A DNA stretch of 39,512 bases, taken from positions 1 through 39,512 of the forward strand of contig JADLHS010000426.1 in the NCBI GenBank assembly GCA_020848635.1. Reading direction: 5' to 3'. This stretch comes from Limisphaerales bacterium. Lineage in GTDB: Bacteria > Verrucomicrobiota > Verrucomicrobiia > Limisphaerales > JADLHS01. Within the stretch, counting starts at the first letter, position 1. Each line of letters opens with the position of its first letter. The notes below the pieces were generated by a model. The model did no database searches. It saw only the letters and a list, made by a program, of their open reading frames with translations, and was not told the origin of the DNA. Both the position numbers and the translations under genes were made by a program. Shown one piece after another: positions 24,940 to 37,981 of this stretch.

Positions 24940-25940
24940 AAATCGGCATCGTCAACGTTGGGGTGCTGGCCGCGGAGGCCATCCGCCGCGTGATCGTGCG
25001 CAGCGGCAAACATGACGTGGCCTGGATCGCCCGGGATGGCGCGGAAGCAGTCGCACGGTGCCACCGCGACCGGCCGGATCTGGTGTTGATGGACTTGTTC
25101 ATGCCGCGCTTGGACGGCGTGGAGGCGACGCGCCAAATCATGGCGCAAACGCCGTGCGCCGTCATTGTAGTCACCGCGAAGGCCGAGGATCATCCGGGGA
25201 AGATTTTTGAGGCGATGGGGGCGGGGGCGCTCGACGTCGTGAACCTCCCCGTGCTCAGCGACGCCGCCCCGCTCGAAAGCGCGCAGGCGTTACTGGCGAA
25301 AATTGAAATCATCAGCCGGCTGATCGGGTCGGAACCTCCACCGGCATCCCCACCCGCGCCAACGAAGTTGCCTTCCGAAGGCCTCGTCGCCATTGGCGCC
25401 AGCGCCGGCGGGCCGACCGCGCTGGCCGCGATCCTGGCCGCCCTGCCGGCCCATTTTCCCGCCGCCGTGGTCATTGTGCAGCACTTGGACAAACAATTTG
25501 CGCCGGGCCTGACCGCGTGGTTCAGCACCCGCACCAAGCTGCCGGTGCGCGTGGCCCAGGAAGGCGACCGCATTGAATCGGGAACGGTTTTCCTTGCGGG
25601 CGGCGATCAGCATTTGATCTTGTCCGGCCCGCGGCAACTCGGCTACGCCGCCCAGCCCGGCGAGGCTTCCTACTGTCCGTCGGTGGATGTTTTCTTTCGG
25701 AGCGTGGTGCGCCAGTGGCGAGGCGCGGTGGTGGGGGTAATCCTCACCGGGATGGGCCGTGACGGAGCGGAGGGACTTAAACTCCTGCGCAATGCTGGAC
25801 ATCCCACCATAGCCCAGGACAAAAACACCAGCGCCGTCTACGGGATGCCCCGGGCCGCCGCCGACCTGGACGCCGCCAAGGAAATTTTAGCGCTGGACAA
25901 AATCGGCCCGCGCCTCACGAATATGTTCCGACTGAAATAA
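24936..25940 (+). CDS. wspF: CheB methylesterase/deamidase, WspF-like
   Basis: This 334-residue enzyme removes methyl groups from the MCP and resets the system. ATG 24936 begins the receiver strand [20 protein letters not shown]; an in-frame start at 24888 adds only unlikely sequence. The receiver phosphorylation site is Asp53 ([12 protein letters not shown]). A Pro-rich linker leads to the esterase domain with catalytic Ser156 ([11 protein letters not shown]), His183 (VQHLD) and Asp276 ([10 protein letters not shown]). In Pseudomonas, loss of the equivalent protein locks the Wsp system on, so it is the likely negative regulator here. The stop is 7 nt before the output gene. Confidence 0.95.
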   Translation: MKIGIVNVGVLAAEAIRRVIVRSGKHDVAWIARDGAEAVARCHRDRPDLVLMDLFMPRLDGVEATRQIMAQTPCAVIVVTAKAEDHPGKIFEAMGAGALDVVNLPVLSDAAPLESAQALLAKIEIISRLIGSEPPPASPPAPTKLPSEGLVAIGASAGGPTALAAILAALPAHFPAAVVIVQHLDKQFAPGLTAWFSTRTKLPVRVAQEGDRIESGTVFLAGGDQHLILSGPRQLGYAAQPGEASYCPSVDVFFRSVVRQWRGAVVGVILTGMGRDGAEGLKLLRNAGHPTIAQDKNTSAVYGMPRAAADLDAAKEILALDKIGPRLTNMFRLK

Positions 25941-25947
25941 CAACACC

Positions 25948-28578
<2,631 letters not shown>

Positions 28579-28660
28579 TCCATGACGGGCGGCGTTCCGG
28601 CGAGTTTCCGCTTCGATGTTCGAGGCTGGCGGTTCCGGGTAGGCTGATTACCTTGGGCGC

Positions 28661-29629
28661 ATGCTTATCCGGCCCCAACATCTTTCGCCCGGCGCCACGC
28701 TCGGCCTCATCGCCCCCGCCAGCGCGCCGCCCGATCCTCGGACCATTGATCGCTCGATTGGGGTTCTCGAACAACTCGGCTTCAAGGTCAAACTCGCGCC
28801 CAACGTCCGCAGCCGCCACGGCTACCTGGCCGGAACGGATCGGGACCGCGCAAACGACCTGATGCAAATGTTCAGGGACCGCCGCGTCCACGGCATTCTC
28901 TGCGTGCGCGGCGGCTACGGCACAGCCCGCCTGCTGCCTTTGCTCGACTATGGCGTCATCCGCGACCACGCAAAAGTCTTCGTCGGCTACAGCGACATCA
29001 CCTCGCTGCACTGCGCGTTTCTGACCAAGGCAAATCTGATCTCCTTCCATGGCCCGATGCTGAATTCCGATCTCAACAGCGCGGAACTGCCGGACTTTAC
29101 GCGGCAAAGCTTTTTGCGAGCCCTTTCCCGCCCCCTCACGCTAAGGGAGCGATCACCGGTCAGCATCTCGCAGGGTTATCGTCGCAAGACCGTGAAAATT
29201 CTGCGCGGCGGGGTGGCGCGTGGGCAACTCATCGGGGGCAATCTCACCCTGCTCGGCACCACCATCGGCACGCCGTGGCAACCCCCGTTCCGGGATCGCA
29301 TTCTATTTCTGGAAGACCTGAGCGAGCAACCCTATCGCTTCGACCGCATGCTCACGCATCTCCTCAACTGCGGCTTGCTGCAGCAGGTGGCCGGCATCGC
29401 GATCGGACTCAATGCCGATTGCGAGGATCCGAGAGCGAAACGAGCCAAAGAGTACCGCCAGACTTTGGAAGATGTGTTGAAGGAACGGTTGCTCCCGCTG
29501 AAAATCCCCGTGGTCACGGGCTTGCCCTTCGGTCACGTACCGCATAACGCAACCCTGCCCGTGGGCGCGCAAGTCACCCTCGACGCCGAGCGTGGCGATC
29601 TGCTGATCTCCCAACCGATTGTATCCTAA
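28661..29629 (+). CDS. ldcA: LD-carboxypeptidase (S66 family, LdcA)
   Basis: This 322-residue cytoplasmic enzyme removes the terminal D-Ala from tetrapeptides during murein recycling. Family marks are all visible: LGLIAPASAP at the N-terminus, ILCVRGGYGTARLLPLLDY, the nucleophile Ser in VGYSDITSLHCA, the catalytic Glu in FLEDLSEQPYRFDRML, and His in GLPFGHVPHN. ATG 28661 fits the family start. It lies 82 nt after the chemosensory operon on the same strand, but its job is unrelated. It is convergent with aceE, and the two stop codons overlap (TAA at 29627-29629, TAG on the other strand at 29628-29626). Confidence 0.93.
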   Translation: MLIRPQHLSPGATLGLIAPASAPPDPRTIDRSIGVLEQLGFKVKLAPNVRSRHGYLAGTDRDRANDLMQMFRDRRVHGILCVRGGYGTARLLPLLDYGVIRDHAKVFVGYSDITSLHCAFLTKANLISFHGPMLNSDLNSAELPDFTRQSFLRALSRPLTLRERSPVSISQGYRRKTVKILRGGVARGQLIGGNLTLLGTTIGTPWQPPFRDRILFLEDLSEQPYRFDRMLTHLLNCGLLQQVAGIAIGLNADCEDPRAKRAKEYRQTLEDVLKERLLPLKIPVVTGLPFGHVPHNATLPVGAQVTLDAERGDLLISQPIVS

Positions 29630-32334
29630 ACAATCTGCGGCTGCACTTTCTCAGGGTCCACACCCAAGTCCTTGATCGCTTTGGCGACGACTTCCCGTTC
29701 GATCTCGCCGCGCTGCGCCAGCGCGTAGAGCGTGCCGATCACGGTGCTTTCCGTGTCCACCTGGAAGAAGCGGCGCAACCGAGCGCGTGTATCGCTGCGG
29801 CCGAAACCGTCCGTGCCCAACGTCATCAAACCTCCCGGCACCCAAGGCGCGATCTGGTCCGGCACGGTGCGGATGTTATCGGACACGGCCACGAACGCGC
29901 CTTTTTCGCGCGCCAGCAACCGCTCGACATGGGATTTTTTCGACGCTTGGGTCGGATGCAGCATGTTCCAGCGCTGGCAGCGAATGGCCTCCATGCGCAG
30001 CAGCTTGTAACTCGTGGCGCTCCACACATCGGCGGACACGCCGTAGCGTTCCGCGAGAATTTCCTGCGCCTGGAGCGCGGAGTTGATGATCGGACCGCTC
30101 CCGAGAATGTGGGCTTTGAGCTTCTTCTTTTCCGCGCCGGCTTTGAATTTATACAGCCCCTTCAAGATGCCGTCCTCGACGCCTTCGGGCATCGGCGGCA
30201 TGACGTGGTTCTCGTTGTAGAGGGTGAGATAATAAAAAACATCTTCGCCTTCGACAAACATGCGGCGCAAACCGTCCGTGATGATGACGGCGATTTCGTA
30301 GCCGAACGCCGGGTCGTACGCCAGCACAGTGGGAATCGTGCTTGCGTGCAGCAAACTGTGACCGTCCTGGTGTTGCAGGCCCTCGCCATTGAGCGTGGTG
30401 CGGCCCGAAGTGGCGCCGAGCATGAAACCCTTGGCCTTGATGTCGCCCGCGAGCCACATCAAATCACCGATGCGCTGCGGCCCGAACATGGAATAATAGA
30501 TGTAAAACGGAATCATCGGCACGCCATGGGTCGCGTAGGCCGTGCCCGCCGCGATGAACGACGCCATCGAACCCGCCTCGGTAATGCCCTCTTCGAGAAT
30601 CTGACCGTCCTTTGCTTCGTGGTAGAACGACAACGTCTTGCGGTCGACCGGCTCGTAAAGCTGCCCTTTTGATGAATAGATTCCGATTTCCCGAAACAAA
30701 GGATCCAGCCCGAACGTCCGTGCTTCATCCGGGATGATGGGCACGAGATTCTTGCGCACGCCCTTATGTTGCAGCAACAGACTGAATAGCCGGCCAAACG
30801 CCATGGTCGTTGAGATTTCGCGCGTGGAGCCTCGGAAAAATTCCGCAAAATGATTCAACGCTGGCACTTCCAGTTTCACCGGCTCGACCGTGCGCGCCGG
30901 CACGAATCCGCCCAGGGCGCGGCGGCGTTCGAGCAAATACTTGATCTCCGGACTGTCGGCGGGCGGACGATAGAACGGCGTTTCCGCAATCACGTCATCG
31001 CTGACGGGGATGTTGAAGCGTTCGCGAAATTCGCGCAGCTCCTTTTCGTTCATCTTCTTCTGCTGGTGCGAAATGTTGCGACCCTCGCCCGCTTCGCCCA
31101 GGCCGTAACCCTTCACGGTTTTGGCCAGAATCACCGTGGGCTGACCCTGATGTTCGGTGGCGGCCTTGTACGCGGCATAAACCTTCCGTGTGTCGTGGCC
31201 CCCGCGTAGCAACTTGCGAATCTGCTCATCGGTGAGGTGCTGCACGAGCTTGAGGAGCTCGGGATATTTGCCGAAGAAATGTTTCCGCGTGTAGCTGCCC
31301 GGCTCGACGACGTACTTCTGGTAATCGCCGTCCACTGCCTCTTCCATCCGCTTGAGCAGCAGCCCACTCTTATCGCGCGCGAGCAAATCATCCCAATCGG
31401 ACCCCCAAACCACCTTGATGACGTTCCAGCCGGCACCACGGAACAGCGCTTCCAACTCCTGAATAATTTTCCCGTTGCCGCGCACCGGGCCGTCCAAACG
31501 CTGGAGGTTGCAATTGATGACCCAGACGAGGTTGTCGAGGTTTTCGCGCGCAGCAAGCGTGAGCGAACCCAGCGTCTCCGGCTCGTCGCTTTCGCCATCG
31601 CCAATGAAGCACCAGACCTTCGGATCGTGATCGCCGATGAATTTGCGGGCTTGCAAGTAGCGATTGAACCGCGCCTGGTAGATGGACATGATCGGGCCCA
31701 GCCCCATCGAAACCGTCGGGAACTGCCAGAAATCCGGCATCAGATACGGATGCGGATACGACGAGAGCCCGCCGCCCTCCGCGAGTTCCTGGCGGAAATT
31801 CTGTAGGTGCAGCTCGGTCAAGCGCCCCTCAAGAAACGCCCGGGCGTAAACGCCCGGCGCGGCGTGACCTTGAAAATAGACCGCGTCGCCCGGGAAATCT
31901 TCGGTTCGGCCGCGGAAGAAATGATTAAACGCCACCTCGTAAAGTGTCGCCGCCGAAGCATACGTTGAGATATGCCCACCCACGTTCGTGGTATGGTTGG
32001 CCTTCACGACCATCGCCATGGCGTTCCAGCGCATCAGGCTCTTCAGACGTACCTCCGTTTTCCAATCGCCGGGATACTCCGGCTGCTGCTCGACGGGGAT
32101 GGTGTTGGCGTAGGGGGTGTTGAAGCCGCGCGGCAATTCGTGCTGGTTGGCACGCAACCGGTCGGCAAGTTGTTCCAGCAATTGCGCCGTGCGCTCCGGT
32201 CCCTGGCTGGCGATGGCCAGGTCAAAGACCGATTGGACGGAGTTGGCGAGCTTGTCGCCCTTGGCCCCATTCGCACCCCCGTCCGGCAGGGCCGACGCGC
32301 GCGAACCGTAAACTTCTTTTTTCTCAGGTTTCAC
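29626..32334 (-). CDS. aceE: Pyruvate dehydrogenase E1 component, homodimeric AceE type
   Basis: This enzyme decarboxylates pyruvate with thiamine diphosphate and passes the acetyl group to the lipoyl domain of E2. The start is uncertain: there is no ATG. I give GTG 32334 (902 residues, close to the usual 890); TTG codons further upstream are also in frame. The family is unmistakable: GHISTYASAATLYEVAFNHF, SYPHPYLMPDFWQFPTVSMG, the TPP motif beginning GDGESDEPETLGSL (about residue 245) and ending VINCN, then AKTVKGYGLGEAGEGRNISH, EAGSMASFIAAGTAYATHG, TTLNGEGLQHQDGHS and GTDGFGRSDTRARLRRFF. E2 and E3 are not in the window. It is divergent from a lipoate-ligase family gene, which fits because E2 needs lipoylation. 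Confidence 0.95.
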   Translation of the reverse strand: MKPEKKEVYGSRASALPDGGANGAKGDKLANSVQSVFDLAIASQGPERTAQLLEQLADRLRANQHELPRGFNTPYANTIPVEQQPEYPGDWKTEVRLKSLMRWNAMAMVVKANHTTNVGGHISTYASAATLYEVAFNHFFRGRTEDFPGDAVYFQGHAAPGVYARAFLEGRLTELHLQNFRQELAEGGGLSSYPHPYLMPDFWQFPTVSMGLGPIMSIYQARFNRYLQARKFIGDHDPKVWCFIGDGESDEPETLGSLTLAARENLDNLVWVINCNLQRLDGPVRGNGKIIQELEALFRGAGWNVIKVVWGSDWDDLLARDKSGLLLKRMEEAVDGDYQKYVVEPGSYTRKHFFGKYPELLKLVQHLTDEQIRKLLRGGHDTRKVYAAYKAATEHQGQPTVILAKTVKGYGLGEAGEGRNISHQQKKMNEKELREFRERFNIPVSDDVIAETPFYRPPADSPEIKYLLERRRALGGFVPARTVEPVKLEVPALNHFAEFFRGSTREISTTMAFGRLFSLLLQHKGVRKNLVPIIPDEARTFGLDPLFREIGIYSSKGQLYEPVDRKTLSFYHEAKDGQILEEGITEAGSMASFIAAGTAYATHGVPMIPFYIYYSMFGPQRIGDLMWLAGDIKAKGFMLGATSGRTTLNGEGLQHQDGHSLLHASTIPTVLAYDPAFGYEIAVIITDGLRRMFVEGEDVFYYLTLYNENHVMPPMPEGVEDGILKGLYKFKAGAEKKKLKAHILGSGPIINSALQAQEILAERYGVSADVWSATSYKLLRMEAIRCQRWNMLHPTQASKKSHVERLLAREKGAFVAVSDNIRTVPDQIAPWVPGGLMTLGTDGFGRSDTRARLRRFFQVDTESTVIGTLYALAQRGEIEREVVAKAIKDLGVDPEKVQPQIV

Positions 32335-32458
32335 TGTGTTACTCAATTCCAAGGTGTTCGCCGGGATTAGGAAGAGCAGGTTGCGCCCCCGGCTAGAGCG
32401 GCAGATTAAACCCAAAGTGGCCGCCGAACGCCAGCGAAATTAGCACCCAACAACGCGC

Positions 32459-33196
32459 ATGAAACTCCTCGACCTCACCCTGCCCTCGCCCGCTGAAAAC
32501 CTGGCGGGCGATGAAGCCTTGTTGGCGACCGCCGAGGCGGGGGCCGGCGGCGAAGTCCTGCGCTTCTGGGAATCACCCAAGCCCTTCGTCGTCGTCGGCT
32601 ACGCGAACAAGGTGGCCAGCGAAGTCAACGTGGCGACGTGCGCCGCCCGGGGGATTCCGATCCTGCGCCGCTGCTCGGGCGGCGGCACGGTGGTGCAAGG
32701 CCCGGGTTGCTTGAACTACGCACTCATCCTGCGCATTCAGGCGGACCGTCCAACCGGCAGCATCAGCACGGCGAACCAGTTCATCATGGAACGCAATCGC
32801 GCGGCCCTCGCTCACGCGGCTTCCGCCTTGCTCCATCCGCCGTCCGAATTTCGGGTCCAGGGTCATACTGACCTCACGCTCGACGGCCTGAAGTTTTCGG
32901 GCAATGCCCAGCGCCGGCATCGCCAGTTTCTGCTTTTTCATGGAACGCTGCTCCTGGATTTCGATCTGTCCCTCGTGAGCGAACTCCTGCTGATGCCGAC
33001 GCTCCAACCCACCTACCGCGACCGCCGCAACCACGATCACTTTCTCACGCAGTTGCCCGTTTCGCGCGACCAGGCAAAAACCGCTCTCGTACACGCCTGG
33101 CAGGCAGACGCACCGCTGAGCGATTTGCCCCCGCTCCGCATCCGCGAGCTGGTTGCCGAAAAATACTCGCGCGCGGAGTGGAATTTCAAATTCTAA
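32459..33196 (+). CDS. Lipoate-protein ligase A / lipoyltransferase family protein
   Basis: This 245-residue cytoplasmic protein belongs to the BPL/LplA fold family that attaches lipoate or octanoate to E2 and GcvH lysines. It starts at ATG 32459. Key segments are NLAGDEALL, FVVVGYANKVASEVN, the signature RRCSGGGTVVQGPGCLNYAL and DLTLDGLKFSGNAQRRH. It lacks the small C-terminal domain of E. coli LplA, so it may be a short ligase or an octanoyltransferase-type enzyme; sequence alone does not decide. It is divergent from aceE, supporting a role in pyruvate dehydrogenase maturation. Confidence 0.85.
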   Translation: MKLLDLTLPSPAENLAGDEALLATAEAGAGGEVLRFWESPKPFVVVGYANKVASEVNVATCAARGIPILRRCSGGGTVVQGPGCLNYALILRIQADRPTGSISTANQFIMERNRAALAHAASALLHPPSEFRVQGHTDLTLDGLKFSGNAQRRHRQFLLFHGTLLLDFDLSLVSELLLMPTLQPTYRDRRNHDHFLTQLPVSRDQAKTALVHAWQADAPLSDLPPLRIRELVAEKYSRAEWNFKF

Positions 33197-33222
33197 CGCC
33201 AGCCAGCGGGCCGTTCATTTTC

Positions 33223-33255
33223 GGCCGACGTCCTGTTGGCAATTAGCCGTCGGCC
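33223..33255. terminator. Inverted repeat between convergent genes, possible bidirectional terminator
   Basis: GGCCGACG (33223-33230) and CGTCGGCC (33248-33255) form a perfect 8-bp stem with a 17-nt loop, in the 103-nt gap between the convergent lipoate-ligase family gene and acs. There is no T-run on either strand, so a classical intrinsic terminator is doubtful. Confidence 0.3.
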
Positions 33256-33299
33256 AGAGACCCGTTGGATGATAGACGTCGCATGTTCTCGCTTTGGCG

Positions 33300-35282
<1,983 letters not shown>

Positions 35283-35419
35283 AATGAGTTGGTTATTCGG
35301 TTGCGGCGGTAATTTCCACAAAATCAGCGCGCGGTGTCAATCGTCGGGAGCGCCAAATCTTCTTTGGCAAGCAGCCGGAGCAACCATTCCGACCGCGCGA
35401 TTTTGCGGGTCCCGGTGAA

Positions 35420-35722
35420 TTAATCGCCCAACAAATTCCTCAACTGGTTGCGGGCCTTGTCGGCGCGGAACTTCTCCTCCGCGGGAGCGACAAATACCCG
35501 GCGGGCCAGTTCGAACCATTCGCAATAATTCGCGTGTTGCTTTTCCTCGACGGGATCGGCCCGGCGATCGCGACATTGGTAGGCCACGGTGCGATCATAG
35601 CTCGCGCAGTTCAGGCAGACCTTGAGGTCCGCGCCGCAGTCGCACGTTTCGGATCGGCCCGGCGAACTCCGATTCTTGTATTCCGTTCCACACTTCCAGC
35701 AGTGCCGTGTACCTACGCTCAT
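35420..35722 (-). CDS. Small Cys-rich (zinc-ribbon-like) protein of unknown function
   Basis: This is a 100-residue protein starting at ATG 35722. It has paired Cys motifs: CWKCGTEY near the N-terminus, ETCDCGADLKVCLNCASYD in the middle, then YQCRDRR and NYCEWFEL, so probably one or two zinc sites. The C-terminal third is charged and helical and ends LRNLLGD. I believe relatives occur as small conserved proteins in several phyla, but I cannot name a function. It is 137 nt upstream of acs on the same strand and divergent from the dehydrogenase gene. Confidence 0.7.
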   Translation of the reverse strand: MSVGTRHCWKCGTEYKNRSSPGRSETCDCGADLKVCLNCASYDRTVAYQCRDRRADPVEEKQHANYCEWFELARRVFVAPAEEKFRADKARNQLRNLLGD

Positions 35723-35824
35723 ACTTCCAATTTACAATATCCCGCGCTCCAGCCAAGCAATTCACACCCGCCAACTTGATTAGATTGAGTAGCGAGAGGC
35801 CAGACTGGCCGTTATGCTCCGGAC

Positions 35825-36775
35825 ATGAATATTTGCGTCCTCGACGGCTACACCCTCAATCCCGGCGATTTGAGCTGGGACGATCTCCACCAGCTCGGCC
35901 ATTGTGAAATCCATGATCGCACGCCACCGGCGGAAATTGTCCCCCGTGCCAGGAACGCGGAGATCGTCCTGACCAACAAAGCACCCCTGATGCGGGCAAC
36001 TCTCGCCGAATTGCCAAAGTTGAAATACATCGGCTTGCTGGCAACGGGGAAGAATGTGATTGATCTCGCCGCCGCGCGGGAACGGGGGGTTCCGGTCACC
36101 AACGTGCCCGCCTACGGCACGCGGACCGTCGCGCAGGCCACGTTCGCGTTGTTGCTCGAACTTACCAATCGTGTCGGCCACCACGCGGAACGCGTGCGCG
36201 ATGGCGGGTGGACGGGCGCGGCGGACTGGTGCTTCTGGGATTCGCCGCTCGTCGAGCTTGACGGGTTGACGATGGGCATCGTGGGGTTTGGCGGCATTGG
36301 AGCGGCGGTGGCAGATATTGCTACCGCGTTTGGGTTGCAAGTCATCGCCTACAATCCCTCACCGAAGGCGGCCCCGCCGTTCGTGCGCTTTGTGGATCTC
36401 GAAACGCTTTTTCGCACCAGCGATGTTGTCAGCCTTCACTGTCTGCTCACGCCGCTGACCCAGAATCTCGTGAACGCCGAGCGCCTCGCCTCGATGAAAC
36501 CGTCCGCCTACCTGCTCAACACCAGTCGTGGCCCTTTGATTGACGAACCGGCGCTCGCGGCAGCCCTCAACGCCGGTCGCCTGGCAGGCGCCGGGCTGGA
36601 TGTGCTGTCAGTCGAACCACCGCCGGCAACCAACCCATTGTTGACGGCCAGGAATTGTATCATCACCCCGCACAATGCCTGGGGCACGCGCGCGACCCGC
36701 GGCCGGCTCCTGCACATTGCGGTCGATAACGTGCGCGCCTTTCTCGACGGCAAAACGCAAAACGTAGTCAATTGA
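35825..36775 (+). CDS. D-2-hydroxyacid dehydrogenase (NAD-dependent, glycerate-dehydrogenase-like)
   Basis: This 316-residue cytoplasmic oxidoreductase reduces a 2-keto acid such as hydroxypyruvate or pyruvate. ATG 35825 fits the family start. The Rossmann motif is GIVGFGGIGAAVADIA (about 151-166). Catalytic residues are Arg235 (LLNTSRGPLID), Glu264 (LSVEPPP) and His283 (TPHNAWGT). The region ANVPAYG-like segment TNVPAYGTRTVAQATFALLL is typical of the HprA/glycerate-dehydrogenase branch. The exact substrate is not determined by sequence. It is a single gene, facing the secreted-protein operon on the other strand. Confidence 0.92.
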   Translation: MNICVLDGYTLNPGDLSWDDLHQLGHCEIHDRTPPAEIVPRARNAEIVLTNKAPLMRATLAELPKLKYIGLLATGKNVIDLAAARERGVPVTNVPAYGTRTVAQATFALLLELTNRVGHHAERVRDGGWTGAADWCFWDSPLVELDGLTMGIVGFGGIGAAVADIATAFGLQVIAYNPSPKAAPPFVRFVDLETLFRTSDVVSLHCLLTPLTQNLVNAERLASMKPSAYLLNTSRGPLIDEPALAAALNAGRLAGAGLDVLSVEPPPATNPLLTARNCIITPHNAWGTRATRGRLLHIAVDNVRAFLDGKTQNVVN

Positions 36776-36777
36776 AC

Positions 36778-36953
36778 GTAGTGGAGATTACCATGGTGGC
36801 GACGAGATTCGGATGGAGGAAATCGAAGCGGTTTTAGGGTTTGCGATCGGGTACCAGACGACCAAAGCGAGGCGATCACGACCGCCAGGCCCACGGCGAC
36901 CAGCAGGCCCATCGCGAGTGCGACGCGGGCGAGGGGCGGCGGGGGGGGTTCAT
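36778..36953 (-). pseudogene. Frameshifted start of a small membrane-anchored/secreted protein
   Basis: ATG 36953-36951 lies 8 nt after the stop of the secreted-protein gene upstream. As read, the frame stops after 25 codons. If the run of eight G (36941-36948; C on the coding strand) were one longer, the frame would read PPPPPLARVALAMGLLVAVG followed by LAVVIASLW: a transmembrane or signal segment similar to the PLARVAFVAAFGVAAVALC signal of the upstream gene. The corrected frame then runs into the antisense of the dehydrogenase gene without a convincing domain. It could be a phase-variable gene, a sequencing error or a decayed paralogue. Confidence 0.35.
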
Positions 36954-36961
36954 GGTTGGGT

Positions 36962-37981
36962 TTAGGGGGACCGTTTACCGTCGAGCAATTGCTGCGCACT
37001 CAAGGTTTTTCCCTCGGGTGCGGAGAATTTGTAGGTGGAGTACTCAGTTCGTGACCCGGCATCAGGATACCGGTAGTCAATGACCTGAGAACGCTTGGGA
37101 AGAATGGAGGCCAGATTGGTGCGTGGCTTGCCGACAATGTAGGAGTGCGCTTCGCCAACCATCCGGTAGGCAATGGTTAGTTTCTTTTCGGTCGGGCTGG
37201 CGAGATCCGGTTGCAGTTTTACGAGTTCGAATTTCCGCGGGAAGCGCAGCCCCATCACATTGGTCCATTCCAGCGTCCGGAAAAAGGCATTGGTAAACCC
37301 GGTGTCATACGGTGCGGGCAACCTTTTTGGCGTGGCTTTACCGCCCGGCTCGTAAGTTTTCCCGTCAGAAAACTCGGCCATGAACTCAAGGAGTCCTGGT
37401 GGAACGGCTTCGACGGTCCATTGCGATTCTGTCTTCCGTTGTGATTCTCTAAATCCCTTTTCAATGAAGACGACGGGATCCACCGCACCCTGGCCCGTCG
37501 CCGGAAAGTGGGAGCGCGAGCCAAACGCGAGCCATACCGCGGTGAGATGCTCGAAGCCATAGGGAGGGAGCGGATCGGGCCGAACGAAGATGGTCGCCTG
37601 ATTCCAGGACCGCTGGGGCGTCTTCAGCTTGACCGTCTTTTCAACGCCACCGCTGGTCGTGGTGATATTGGTGACCATCAGATCGTCGGGAAGTCGAATG
37701 AGCAATGTGCTGTTGGAACCTTGCGAGCAATACTCATAGTAATCTGCAATACTATCCGGGTCACTCGTCTGCAACCGGGTTCGAATGAGCGTGGTGCTTC
37801 CGGAAACGGTCGCATGAAACTGGCTGGAATAAGTGTTGGTCACCCCTGCCTCCATCGCACTGCATTGCACTTCGCCCTCGGCCTCGAATGAATCGTCTTG
37901 GGCATGGCAGAGTGCGACGGCGGCAACGCCAAACGCCGCCACGAACGCGACACGGGCAAGGGGCGACAAGGTAGTTTTCAT
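36962..37981 (-). CDS. Secreted protein of unknown function
   Basis: This is a 339-residue exported protein. ATG 37981 opens a signal peptide (MKTTLSPLARVAFVAAFG, cleavage after CHA). I do not recognise the family. The mature part begins QDDSFEAEGEVQC and reads as a beta-rich lipoprotein-localisation-like or barrel-like protein, with a Tyr-rich repeated segment (DYYEYCSQGSNSTLLIRL) and a C-terminal region ending LLDGKRSP. It probably belongs to an operon with the carboxypeptidase-regulatory-like gene upstream, which as read overlaps it by 221 nt in another frame. The neighbouring gene start at 36953 repeats its leader sequence (AACCCAACCATGAA). Confidence 0.7.
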   Translation of the reverse strand: MKTTLSPLARVAFVAAFGVAAVALCHAQDDSFEAEGEVQCSAMEAGVTNTYSSQFHATVSGSTTLIRTRLQTSDPDSIADYYEYCSQGSNSTLLIRLPDDLMVTNITTTSGGVEKTVKLKTPQRSWNQATIFVRPDPLPPYGFEHLTAVWLAFGSRSHFPATGQGAVDPVVFIEKGFRESQRKTESQWTVEAVPPGLLEFMAEFSDGKTYEPGGKATPKRLPAPYDTGFTNAFFRTLEWTNVMGLRFPRKFELVKLQPDLASPTEKKLTIAYRMVGEAHSYIVGKPRTNLASILPKRSQVIDYRYPDAGSRTEYSTYKFSAPEGKTLSAQQLLDGKRSP

